Below are positions 35,586-54,850 of a stretch of 64,000 nucleotides of DNA, one piece after another. The notes under the pieces are model-generated. The model was given only the letters and a program-made list of their open reading frames with translations. It was not told the DNA's origin and ran no database searches. The translations under genes were made by a program, and so were the position numbers. The DNA is from Corticium candelabrum (taxonomy: Eukaryota; Porifera; Homoscleromorpha; Homosclerophorida; Plakinidae), in NCBI RefSeq assembly GCF_963422355.1, contig NC_085093.1:962051-1026050 (forward strand), in the 5' to 3' direction. How positions within the stretch are numbered: position 1 is the stretch's first letter; every line of letters begins with the position of its first letter.

Positions 35586-38500
35586 TTAGTAGTCATCTGG
35601 ATTCATCCAAATTTCTTGCAGCATCTGTACATGTCGGCAAATCTTGAGAGCAGGACCCAACTTGATGCCCAGGTAGTCAACTAAGGTCTTCTCACTCAGC
35701 TGCGTCATTGCATACCCATCAATTTGCTAGAAAAAGAGATGGACAGAGAAAACAAGATCTTAAAATAGGACTTTGGTCAATAAAATAGACACTGACTTGG
35801 TCCTCAAAAAGATGAACATATTGGGCACAGTCTGTTGATTTGAAATAGTCGGTTACTTCTTGTAATGACCAAAGTTCGGGATGTTTGAATGGTCGTTCTG
35901 CTGATAATGCTTCCACATGATATGGTGCAAGTGCTGGGCTATATCTCGGAATTTCAGGAGGCAATGGTTGTACTTTTGGATATAATGGATGAGAGCTAAG
36001 CCGAGGTGCTGACAGTGAACTAGTGCTGTTGTGTTGAACTGGAGATACCATTGCTACATGGCTGTGGCCTCTACCACGACCTCTTCTTCCAACAGTTTGC
36101 AAGTGGGCCAAAGCACCTCTCATAGGTGACAGGTATCGTTCACCTGGCGATGAAGCTTCTGAAATTATAGAAATTCTTTTCATTCCCTAGAAAATTATCA
36201 TTATGTTTCAATCATGTTATTCATACCATGTGATCACTTACTTGCTGTTTAAATTTCCTCTTGCAGACTGTGCAGTATATGAAGTTTTCACCACGACTAA
36301 AGAAACGAGCACTGCCACAGTGCCTACACTGCTTGGCTGGTTTCCTTTGGTTTCCCAGTTTGTCAGGACTGGTGCTACCTTCCTCAGGAGAGCTACCCAT
36401 CATTTCACAGCCATTTCTGCTCTCGTCTATTGGTGTTGACTGGCCATCTTTCTTTCGCTTTGAGGGGTGATTATCATCATCATCATCATCAGATTCTCCA
36501 TCAGCTGACGTTATTTGCTTCAAGGAGCGAATTGAAGTTGGCCGAAAATCAGGATCATCTCTAATACTCTGCTGTGACTCTCCTTTATTATTGTCTGACT
36601 CTGATGACGCAGAGTCCTCCCAATCACCAAATCTCTCCATGAGTGCAATGTCTTCAGGTGTCAGTGTGGATGATCTCCTGCCAGGTGGCCTGGCTTCAGT
36701 ATCTTTATTTGAAACAGCCTTACCAGTCACTATTTTCACTCTCTTCATTCCACCATCATTCTGTAAACTAACTTTGTCAACGTTACGTTTCTTTTGCTGA
36801 CCAGCTTCATTTCTCTTTGACTCTGAAATGCCTAATGGATTTAAATTACCCAGCTTTTTGCCTCCAACATTGTAAAGTATGGTTTGCTGCTGTGCACTTG
36901 TAGCAATGGATGCTGACATTACTAGTTCTGAGCCTGATGACACAACAGATGGCATCCTCGTTGAAGTAGAAATAACATCCCGTTTAGACACCGTTGAGAG
37001 ACTGGTTTTAGGTGTGTGTATTAGAGCTGGTGGTGGGGGAAGATTGCCACTTGCTGGTTTCCCTGATAAAGATGTACTGGGACTAATAACATTTGATATG
37101 GTTCTAACCTCTCGATTCTGCTGTGTTGTTGCTGCAGTAAGAGCAGCTCGCACTGAAGATGTTGCTCCACTTGATTCCAACCTTGTGGCAGTAAACGCTG
37201 GTCTGCTTTGTCCTTGTGTGACCTGTTGTTGCTTATTAATCACATTTGGTCGTGTTTGCAGTGACTTTGAACCATTCTGCTGGGTGGCAACAGTCACGGG
37301 AGTACACACTGTTGCATGACTTTGAAACATAACAGGAACAGAGGCTTGTCTCTGGGTGTCAATTTTTAGTGAATGGGAATTTAAAGTACCACTTTGGTGC
37401 TGAGTTCTCACCTGCTGTTGGTTTGATGGCATGGATGTCCCCTTTGCATTCTGAGCTGGAATGCCATAAATGCTGATGTTTGAGCTTCTGTCCGGTAAAG
37501 AACTCGTTACTTTTGGTGTACTAGCAACAGCTGAAAATGCAGAGCCAGGCCAAGTGGTGACTGTCACCAATGCTGTCTTAGGTGGACAGACAGACAAAGT
37601 AACTTGAATTTGACGGCCTGCATTGCCTGCTTTAGTAACTGATGTTGATCCACTCTTTGATTTCATCTCACCGGGCTGACATAAGGATACTCTTGCAGGA
37701 ACAGACGTTTGAGGTTTTCTAACCCTTGCCAGATCACCTATTTTGCCAGCAGAAGCAGCACTAACTGAAGCTAAAGCAGGTCGAACTGTTGACTGATTCA
37801 TCCTTGCTGGTTGCAATACCGATGTACTATTAGTGGTAGATGATTGCGGTCTCTGGAGGAAAGGTTGAGACATCCCTGTTGGTGCTTTAACTAGGCTTTG
37901 ACTCATTATGAACTGTCCATCAGGAAGTTTAAAGTGGACTGTTGCTATTCCATGTGACTTCTGACCATTAACAGTCACATTCCGAACACCAGTAACCGAG
38001 GAAGTCACCATTGGCTTGCTTACTGACGATGATAACTTGGTAGCACTCGATACAACTGATCCTTGGTTACAGTAGACAACAGGGGTAGGAAATACTGATG
38101 TACTAAGAGAAACAGGCTGCACTTTATTCTGATAAATTTTAGGTTGGCTAACTGCTGTTTGTTCTCCACCTGATGACTTCAGGCTTAGGAGCAATCCAGT
38201 TATTGCACCAGTACTAGTTGAAATGCTTGATTTTGATCCTGTGATTTGAGACACCGCAGTGATGGCTGGAGACACATGCAGCTGTGTTGTAGTATTTTCT
38301 GAACTGGACACAACTACCTGTGGTATACCAGATGCAGTCGTTGTCACAGAGTCAACTGCTGTAAGGCTTTCCTTTTTGTTCTCTCCGTTTGTGCCATTAG
38401 GAGCCTTTCCTGGTTGATTGATCACATCTTCTTTACTGCTACTCGTCTCCTCGACTTCACATAGATCGAGTGATGCCAATGTCTGTCCTGTTTCATTTGT

Positions 38501-39457
38501 TCTGCTTTTTATAGCTACCATTTCAGTTCCCTCTCTTTCTTTCAAAGTCGGTGTTGGCACAGCAGCATCATGACCCACTGACACAGTTGAATGAGATGCA
38601 TCACTAGTAGCTTTAGAGTCAATAGAATTGTCTTCCAGACATTCTTGTTTCCTCTCACACACATCACTATCAACATCCTCATGACTTGTCTGATTACTCT
38701 CACTACTGACTGTTGATGGAAGTTGAGATACCTCAGTCTCTGTCATATCACTAACTAATGCTTGTGACTCACTGTTTGTTGTACTTTCTTCCTGTAAGCA
38801 ATACTCTATCACACTACTATCCTCAAGAATTGGATCTGCAGTTTTCCTGCCATCTGGTACGCGAGGTCTCACATTCACATTCCAGTGATCTTCAATTCCA
38901 TACTTACTTCTCCCTGGTAACCGCGTCACTACATCCTTCCAACGTCCATCCAACTCTTCCACAGACTTCACAAGAATCCTATCCTCCTCCTCACTGAACG
39001 ACGCGCCTCTCAAATCCGGATGTAAATATTGTTGCCAACGAAAACGACAATTTGTCCAGTTTCGCTTCTCGCCGGCATCTCTCCACGCCTTCTCCGTCTC
39101 ACCGTGCGTCAAGACCGCCTGTCTCAGTCTCTGGTCGTCCTCTTCCGTCCATGACTGCACATCTGCCCTGCACCACAACCAGCGGGACTCACACTCGCTT
39201 GCTGAGCGTCCAGACACAAGCTTGGCTACCTCGTTCCACTCTATCTGCATGCCTATAACTGTATAATACTGCTCTACAGCATTAAACAACCTGTCGTCGT
39301 CCTCTGCGTTCCATTCTCCGTCTCCTTTCTCTGTCTTCTTTAAATTATGCGTATCTACACTGTTCGTGTTGTCTCTAGCAGGTTGGTGCACTGCAACGCT
39401 GCATTCTTTGCTCCCTTCAGCGCACGCCGTCTCGTCCACGTTCGGAGCTGTAGACAT
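35586..39457 (-). CDS. Myb/SANT-repeat protein with Cys4 finger and C-terminal Polycomb-type SAM domain
   Basis: Three exons, 39457-36242, 36186-35797 and 35726-35586, all joined in phase 0, give 1248 residues. Exon 1 is one uninterrupted frame of 1072 codons. It holds three Myb/SANT repeats at about 48-97 (EWNAEDDDRLFNAVEQYY), 102-145 (SWTEEDDQRLRQAV) and 152-198 (SFSEEEDRILVKSVEELDGR, LPGRSKYGIEDHWN). A long Ser/Thr/Gln/Val-rich middle follows, then an acidic patch and a finger at 1044-1065 (CRHCG...YCTVC). The SAM domain at about 1176-1241 runs ELWSLQEVTDYFKSTDC, then QIDGYAMTQLSEKTLVDYLG and IKLGPALKICRHVQML. The IKLGPALK segment is the polymerising surface shared by Polyhomeotic, SCM, SFMBT and L3MBTL proteins. 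The finger resembles, imperfectly, the FCS finger of the same proteins (CxxC spacing in the second half, not Cx3C). Likely a nuclear DNA-binding Polycomb-group relative; no known single orthologue. Confidence 0.85.
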
Positions 39458-39665
39458 CGCTTATTGTTCACGCAATGTCCCGTATAAGACACTTAGGCTA
39501 CAAAATTCGAGCATGCGTGGTTCATGCACTTTCCCGTATAACATCTACAAACTTGAGCATGCGTGGAACAGTCAGCGCGCCTTTCGAAGAGTCTCGTCGC
39601 TTCTCAGACTTGTGACTCACCGAATCCGTTTGCAGCCGTATTTCGGACACAGGCAGCAGCACACC
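39458..39665. promoter_or_regulatory. 208-bp bidirectional promoter of the Myb-SAM gene and CEP112
   Basis: Two opposed start codons at 39457 and 39666. Two motifs each occur twice in alternation: CCCGTATAA at 39479-39487 and 39533-39541, and GAGCATGCGTGG at 39509-39520 and 39555-39566. GCATGCG is an NRF1-like half-site. The alternation may be a remnant of a local duplication. Confidence 0.55.
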
Positions 39666-49025
<9,360 letters not shown>

Positions 49026-49765
49026 TCAGCATGTATGTAGTTGCATGTAGCAAATCTTTAATGATAATCACAATAATAAGCAGAACGACGAACTTGAGAT
49101 GATAGTGTTATAAAGATGTGTTAATAAGTCATTATGTACAGACAGCAATAACATTTTTCTTGTCATCAATGGACATCTAACTTGTATTAGGGTGAGGGGT
49201 CAGTATTTAGTTTCTCTCAAGATTTTCTCAGGATACGCGCTGTACGTACTGAGTAGTAATAGAAATATTAATAAATTCATTACATTAAAATCTCTGGGTT
49301 GAAAGCTTTAATACGTCGCGTCGCGTCAAAGGAGGCCGTTTCAGACGCGACGCGTTGGATAGGATTTTTTCTGTTCCGGTTGAGTTTCACACTGTAACGT
49401 AATTGAGTTAGGTCATTATTCACAGCTGTTTGACACATTATGTGACATACTAGACTTATCAGTTGAATCTAAGTAAAAGCTTGCAGCCTTTACATGCTAC
49501 AGGCGAAGTTTCTATTTACGATTAAAATTGGTGTAAAGGATGTTGTTCAACATGCCTGCACGTGCACTTTTTGCACACGTGACCTACACCTAGTACACCC
49601 ATTTTTGAGAGGCTTCAGGGCTCGCGCATGGTTGAGTATGAGTAGCCCTGCAGTTTATTAGCTAGGGAAGCGGTTAAATTTAATTTCTGGCGGAGTCAAG
49701 AAACCATCTAGCGGATTACGTTGCGTGGAGACAAGAATTGTTGAGGTTGCCGTACTGTTTCTAGG
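49026..49765. other. Gap between CEP112 and NCF4, with a CpG-rich hairpin and E-boxes
   Basis: AT-rich CEP112 3' flank to about 49290. Then an 11-base perfect inverted repeat CGCGTCGCGTC (49317-49327) with its complement at 49344-49354, loop 16 bases. Two CACGTG cores follow at 49559-49564 and 49576-49581, about 190 bases before the NCF4 start. No gene seen. Confidence 0.6.
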
Positions 49766-52064
49766 ATGCCACAAACCATTCGAAACGACGAGTGAGTGTG
49801 AAGGCTTTTGGTGCTTGCTAGAGTGACATTTGCTTTCTGTGTCTTTGCAGCCGCGGAGAGGAAGACGAGATTGTTGATGTGGAAATTGTAGATTTGGAAA
49901 AGAAACGTGAACTGCGAAAGTACTACGTACGTTAGCTACCGCACTGACTCTGCAGTGGGTCAACTGATGTTTAATGCACACAGGTTTATGTTATTGAAGT
50001 GTCAGTAAAGCGTGGACCGAAATACATTGTCTACCGTCGCTATAACCAATTCCACAATCTCCATCAAGTGCTAGACGAACGTTACCCAATTGAAGCTGGT
50101 CACATTGATGCCAAGGATCGAGTACTGCCTAATCTTCCAGGTAGATAGAGAGTCAATCCACAGGCTACACTTGTGTTTAATAGGCATTAAAAGTTGATGT
50201 TTGGGTAATTACTAATTTATATAAGTGATCTATGGATGAGATGTCATTTACCTGCAGGCAAGATATATTTGGGAAGAAGTGCGGTTAAGGATGTGGCAGA
50301 AGAAAGAATTCCGCAGTTAAATGTCTTCATTAAGGTGATGGTCTGACCCACTACAAAATTTCTTTAGTTAAATGTGTTGTCTATCTTAGACACTCATTGG
50401 ATTGACTAGAAAAATTAGTCATGACGAATTTGTGCAGCGTTTCTTGAGGCAAAATGAACATGATGGTAAACCATACACGGGCTCCTTTCCATACAGAGGA
50501 CAAAGTGGAGGTGGAAACTCCCCGAAGAGGCAGAGGTATGTAGGAGCAAAGACTTTCATATTCTTACTCCAGTACTTGTGTGTAGTTAGTTTGTCAATAA
50601 TTATATTCTGTTAGTCAGTTATATCACAAAGTTGTGTGCAAGACTTTATAGCTGAATTTACAAAATATTTTATTTGCCAATATGTACAGTATCATAACGT
50701 TCATTTTGCAGAGAGGTTCGGCCTCCTCCTCCAGCTAAAAAGCTGCCTGGTCCTCCTGCTAGACCTCCAGCTCCTCCAAAGAGGCCAGCAAAAGGGCCAG
50801 TTTTACCACAGAAAAGATCAGGTTTAAGTCCTGCTGCGGGATTGCTAACTGTTCCTCTTCCATCAAAGCCTCCTGTTGCAAAGAAACCAATTAAAGGACC
50901 AAGAGCACGGGTAAGTAGTTTGAGATTTATGTGTTGTGTAGTAGACTTGTTGGTGGAGTACTGCTTGTGGGCTAGGGACTTCATACGTTTAACGCAAGGA
51001 ACAGTGAGGAGCTTAGCTTTAAGAAAGGTGACATTATAAAGCTGAGACAGCGAATCAGTGATGACTGGTTGGAGGCAAGCATCTCACTAAAATCAAAAAC
51101 AGTTTCTCGTTTGTGCTGCATTTCTCACTGTCTTTGACTTAGGGTGAACTGGACTGTTGCAAAGGGTTGGTACCTATTACTTACGTAGAAATAATTGAAG
51201 ATTTGGTACTGGAGCACTCTGATACAGTATGTGTGATATGGTCACTTTGAATTTATTGAATACTGTTGAATACAGATTGTTTGCAGGATGAGTGGGATGA
51301 TGATGACGATGACGATGAGACACGACATAAAACTATAAATGTGCTGTGCAGATACAAAGGAAATGAAAGGTAAACATTTTTGTTTGAAAAACGGAAAGAA
51401 GCCCACTTGAAACAAAATTGGTTACAAAGTTATCTTGGTAATTGAAGTGCCTCTTCTTCAACTCTTCATATCTGCTGTTTTGGTTGCAGCATTTTCTCAA
51501 TTTATGATTTGATTTTATACTATGTAGACAACAGATTAAATTAACTTTTTTGTCAGATTTTGTAATTTAAGCAGCTGTGAAAAGGATGCCTCCATATTTT
51601 GTTCAGTAGCAGGTTTACAATTGTTTATTAGACAATGCAGGACACTTGTTGTCAGTAATTGACTTTTAGTCGATTGGTTATTTGGCTGGAATGTTTGTCT
51701 GTACTTACAGAGTAATTGGAATCCCACAGAAGGTTGCTCATGAGCCATCATACTTGTCACTTCTTGCTGCTGTCAAGTATGTCAGCTGTTAGCAACTTCA
51801 TGTTTTGATCAGATCAAGAGTTAAATATGTTATAGATCAGCTCTTAGTGATTTCAAAGTTACATTAAACTACAAGGATGTTCAAGGTGATCTTGTTCGTA
51901 TCTGTGATGATGATGATATTAGATTGTTGATGAGGGAAGGTGTACCCAAGAAACCAGGACCAAAGTTGCCCAATCGTGTTCAGTGGCAACTTCATGTGAC
52001 TCGTAGCGGAGATCTGTCTGTCTACAATGTTAAGCCTAAGAAGCCTAAAGCTAAGACAAAGTGA
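49766..52064 (+). CDS. NCF4: p40phox-like NADPH oxidase cytosolic factor (PX-SH3-PB1)
   Basis: Exons begin 49766-49791, 49851-49926, 49984-50140, 50258-50334, 50390-50535 and 50713-50910, then SH3 and PB1 exons to TGA 52062-52064. The PX domain has VYVIEVSVKRGPKYIVYRRY with the RRYNQF lipid-binding arginine and EERIPQLNVF with the second arginine of the PtdIns3P pocket (R58 and R105 in human). A Pro-rich stretch follows (RPPPPAKKLPGPPARPP). The SH3 domain reads FNARNSEELSFKKGDIIKL, then DDWLE and GLVPITYVEII. The PB1 domain ends with the acidic DVQGDLVRICDDDDIRLLM motif. This order is that of p40phox, which brings p67phox and the Nox2 oxidase to PtdIns3P-bearing phagosomes. The intron within the SH3 (after DWLE) uses a GC donor. 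The Pro-rich insert is longer than I recall in human p40phox. Confidence 0.92.
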
Positions 52065-52671
52065 TGTTTTTATGTTTGTGGCATAAATTTCTTCTGGGTT
52101 CTACTGAGGATTATGCGATTGGTATATCTGATGATAGACCTTCTTGTTAGTAAATGTACAGGTGGAGTCGATTGATTGCTGTAACTTCATGCTTGCCAGT
52201 AATATCTAGACTCACAGTATGGTTTATTATATGTACTGTACATGAGTAATTTATTGCTAAATTATCTCTCACATGCAATCCAAACAGCGTCTAAAGTAAA
52301 GTCATGTTACAGTTATGTTGTACGTGCTACATTCAAGGTGTCTTGATTTCACAATTAGATAAACTTTTGAGAACAAAGTGAAAGAGAAAGGATTAATTAA
52401 GATTAAGACAAAGGCAAAATATGTAAATTAAAGCAGTCAACTGTTTCCATCAGTCAGCTAGTATTATTGATTTGGGAGTCAACTATTGTGTGTTATGGCA
52501 TTACTACTATACCAACAGCATGTCTGGTCTTCTAATATTGTTTATCACTGGGTGACAATATTATATTGATTGTAGGATTATGGTCATCCTTGTTGACTAC
52601 CATTCGTTTCTTTACTAGCAACAGTTACTATTGTTTGTCATAGTAATTACAGAAGTTTATGTAATAGTTAT
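52065..52671. other. Tail-to-tail gap between NCF4 and the first SLC15-like gene
   Basis: AT-rich 3' flanks. No ORF, repeat or motif that I can support. Confidence 0.5.
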
Positions 52672-54417
52672 TTATGATGACAGCTGAACTCGTGTAGGTA
52701 TTCGGTTTCTTTCTTTTCTCAGCACGTCCCTGTGCCTGTACTTGACCCACCCAAATGCTAATGTTCCAGCAATCATCAGTACAGTCAGTACAGTGTAGAA
52801 AACCCAAGTCTTTGATTCACTTTCTTGCTTCAGTAGGACCTTGATATTGATTGCTGCTGAAGTACAGTATGTCTGATAGTAGCAATCAGATTTCTTCATG
52901 ATAAGAAGAAGGATGATTGAAATGTAGTATCCCACGCCTTCAACAAAGAATGTACAACCGTATGCAGTACATCGGAATTTACTTGGTGCCCGAGACAGAA
53001 CAAACTCACTCACACCAGTGATGATCAATGCACTGCTTAGACCTAATGTGATATGTTGTGGTGTTTGAATGAAAACTGAAGTTGACGAGTAGATGATCAG
53101 TGGGATATGAGAGTCTTCCAGTTTGTGATTCCCGCAGATATGATGGATATGTCCAGTTTTTAAGCGGATTGTTTCGGTAACAATTGCTAGCAAGCATGTT
53201 ACTATACCTAACACCATTCCTATTAGAATGCGCTCTAACATGGTGGGTAGACGACGCTTCCATTTGGCGTGTAATCTGGGTACAATGCACCAAGTAACTG
53301 GAATCATGACTAGGACTGTTCCTGAACATATTGTGTACATTACTGCTGTGGGAATAACGGTGTGACGAGTAGTAGTGTTGTCACAGTAGTCAGACATAAT
53401 TGTGTTGTTTTTGTCAAAACGATTTTGTTGACTGTCAAAACCTAGATCCATGTGAATGGCCTGGTCAACGAATGCGTTTCTGATTTGACTGTAAACTGTT
53501 TCCATGAATATTAGACTGGATAAGATCGGTATGATGACACCAAGACGTCGTCTGTGTTCGTCTCTTTTGTCTGTTCTTTCTTCTTCCTCACTTTTGATTG
53601 GTAATTCTTGTCTATCATAGTAGGGTGGGTCGGATGAGGTGTAACATCCACATCCTGTTGCTAGAATGCTGAAAAGACTTGGAATGGACTGTATCTGTGT
53701 AGGCGGTTTGTGAGATCTGTATTTCGTTTTCCAAGCAATTAGAAGGAAGAGAGACAGTAGTAGTGACGTAGGAGAGATGATGGATACCCAAAGATAGCCC
53801 CATTGACCTGTTGTTCGTAGGAAATGTGTGATTATACTGATTATTACAGGCCCCGATATTCCCACCATGAAACTTGCGCTGACTAGACCAGCTATGGTGC
53901 GGTGAGTAGCAGTACCGTCACTCAGTTGCTCCAGTGTGTATGGAATGAGAGTAGCTCTCGTAGCTGCTGTACCAATAGTGCTGCAAGTGAGACCGATTCC
54001 ATAGGCAGCTCTCCAAGCTAAGTTGATTTTTCGAGTACCCGACGATTGTCCGACAGCATAACATATGAATCCTGAACCCAGCATAGCCAACGATAAGGAT
54101 GCTAGCAACGTGTGGTAATATCCTATCTTACGATCGGCCAGCCATCCGAAGAGAGGTGAAAGTAGACAGAACGATCCAATAATGACTTTGGGGATAATCC
54201 ATGCCGAAGATGATGCCAGACCGAGATGCTCGACGGCATAATAACGAACGGTACCAATGACAACAGACAGAGCCGCTTGCTCCAAAAGTAAGATTACTAG
54301 AAGACGAATGACACTCATCTTTCCCTCACTCAACCACATTGTGTACGAGGACTGCTTTTGAGAAGACTGCGGTGATGCGGACAGCGGGACAGTTTCTTCT
54401 TTGAAGTCACTTAGCAT
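52672..54417 (-). CDS. SLC15-like (POT/PTR family) membrane transporter, copy 1
   Basis: A single uninterrupted frame; the first ATG is at 54417 (MLSDFKEETVPLSASPQ; the longer frame would need GTG), giving 581 residues. About 12 membrane segments. POT landmarks: TM1 VILLLEQAALSVVIGTVRYY, then LLSPLFGWLADRKIGYYHTL (the loop 2-3 G-x-x-x-D-R-K-x-G signature), TRATLIPYTLEQLSDGT in TM4, VIIPILSSLIFMETVYSQIR in TM7, TPQHITLGLSSA, and EFVLSRAPSKFRCTAYGC near TM10-11. These align in order with SLC15A3/SLC15A4, endo-lysosomal peptide-histidine transporters. The ExxER motif of proton-coupled members reads LLLEQ here. Closest in the array to copy 3 (shared CGCYTSSDPPYYDRQELPIK-type loop). Confidence 0.82.
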   Translation of the reverse strand: MLSDFKEETVPLSASPQSSQKQSSYTMWLSEGKMSVIRLLVILLLEQAALSVVIGTVRYYAVEHLGLASSSAWIIPKVIIGSFCLLSPLFGWLADRKIGYYHTLLASLSLAMLGSGFICYAVGQSSGTRKINLAWRAAYGIGLTCSTIGTAATRATLIPYTLEQLSDGTATHRTIAGLVSASFMVGISGPVIISIITHFLRTTGQWGYLWVSIISPTSLLLSLFLLIAWKTKYRSHKPPTQIQSIPSLFSILATGCGCYTSSDPPYYDRQELPIKSEEEERTDKRDEHRRRLGVIIPILSSLIFMETVYSQIRNAFVDQAIHMDLGFDSQQNRFDKNNTIMSDYCDNTTTRHTVIPTAVMYTICSGTVLVMIPVTWCIVPRLHAKWKRRLPTMLERILIGMVLGIVTCLLAIVTETIRLKTGHIHHICGNHKLEDSHIPLIIYSSTSVFIQTPQHITLGLSSALIITGVSEFVLSRAPSKFRCTAYGCTFFVEGVGYYISIILLLIMKKSDCYYQTYCTSAAINIKVLLKQESESKTWVFYTVLTVLMIAGTLAFGWVKYRHRDVLRKERNRIPTRVQLSS

Positions 54418-54850
54418 GCTGGACGGCTCTACTAGCCTTGCTCTTTCTGGAACTGTGTAGTGATTGCCTTGACACACGCATGTAATATGGTATGATTATG
54501 TTGAAAGTTTCACTATTGCTATATCCGTTTCAATCTTCTCTATCAGTGCAGGTACTGGCCCCAGGGAAGGTTGCATATCTATTTTGTCTTTCAGAAAGGT
54601 CGTTCTTGAGTTGGGCTCTTGAGTGAAGGAGCAGCGGGTGACAATCGATGCTCGCACTCGAATTCTCTGTTTAAGTGACCGTCTCTTGACTGTTGTACGT
54701 ATTTTCTGCTTTGAGCCATACAGAAACTGGATTTTGTTTTGGTCCCGTGAAACGACACTTTATTAATTAATACCTAAATTAACTTAGCTGTTCGGTGACA
54801 TGCAAAGAAACTAAACGCTTCATGCGTATGTTCATCTCGCCTTAGCTTAT
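54418..54850. other. Spacer between transporter copies 1 and 2
   Basis: 5' flank of copy 1 and 3' flank of copy 2. No feature that I can support. Confidence 0.4.

Noticed and set aside
35586-39457. Calling the Myb-SAM gene a plain Polyhomeotic or SCM orthologue
   Set aside because: The finger spacing does not match FCS exactly, no MBT repeats are present, and the Myb repeats are foreign to both families.
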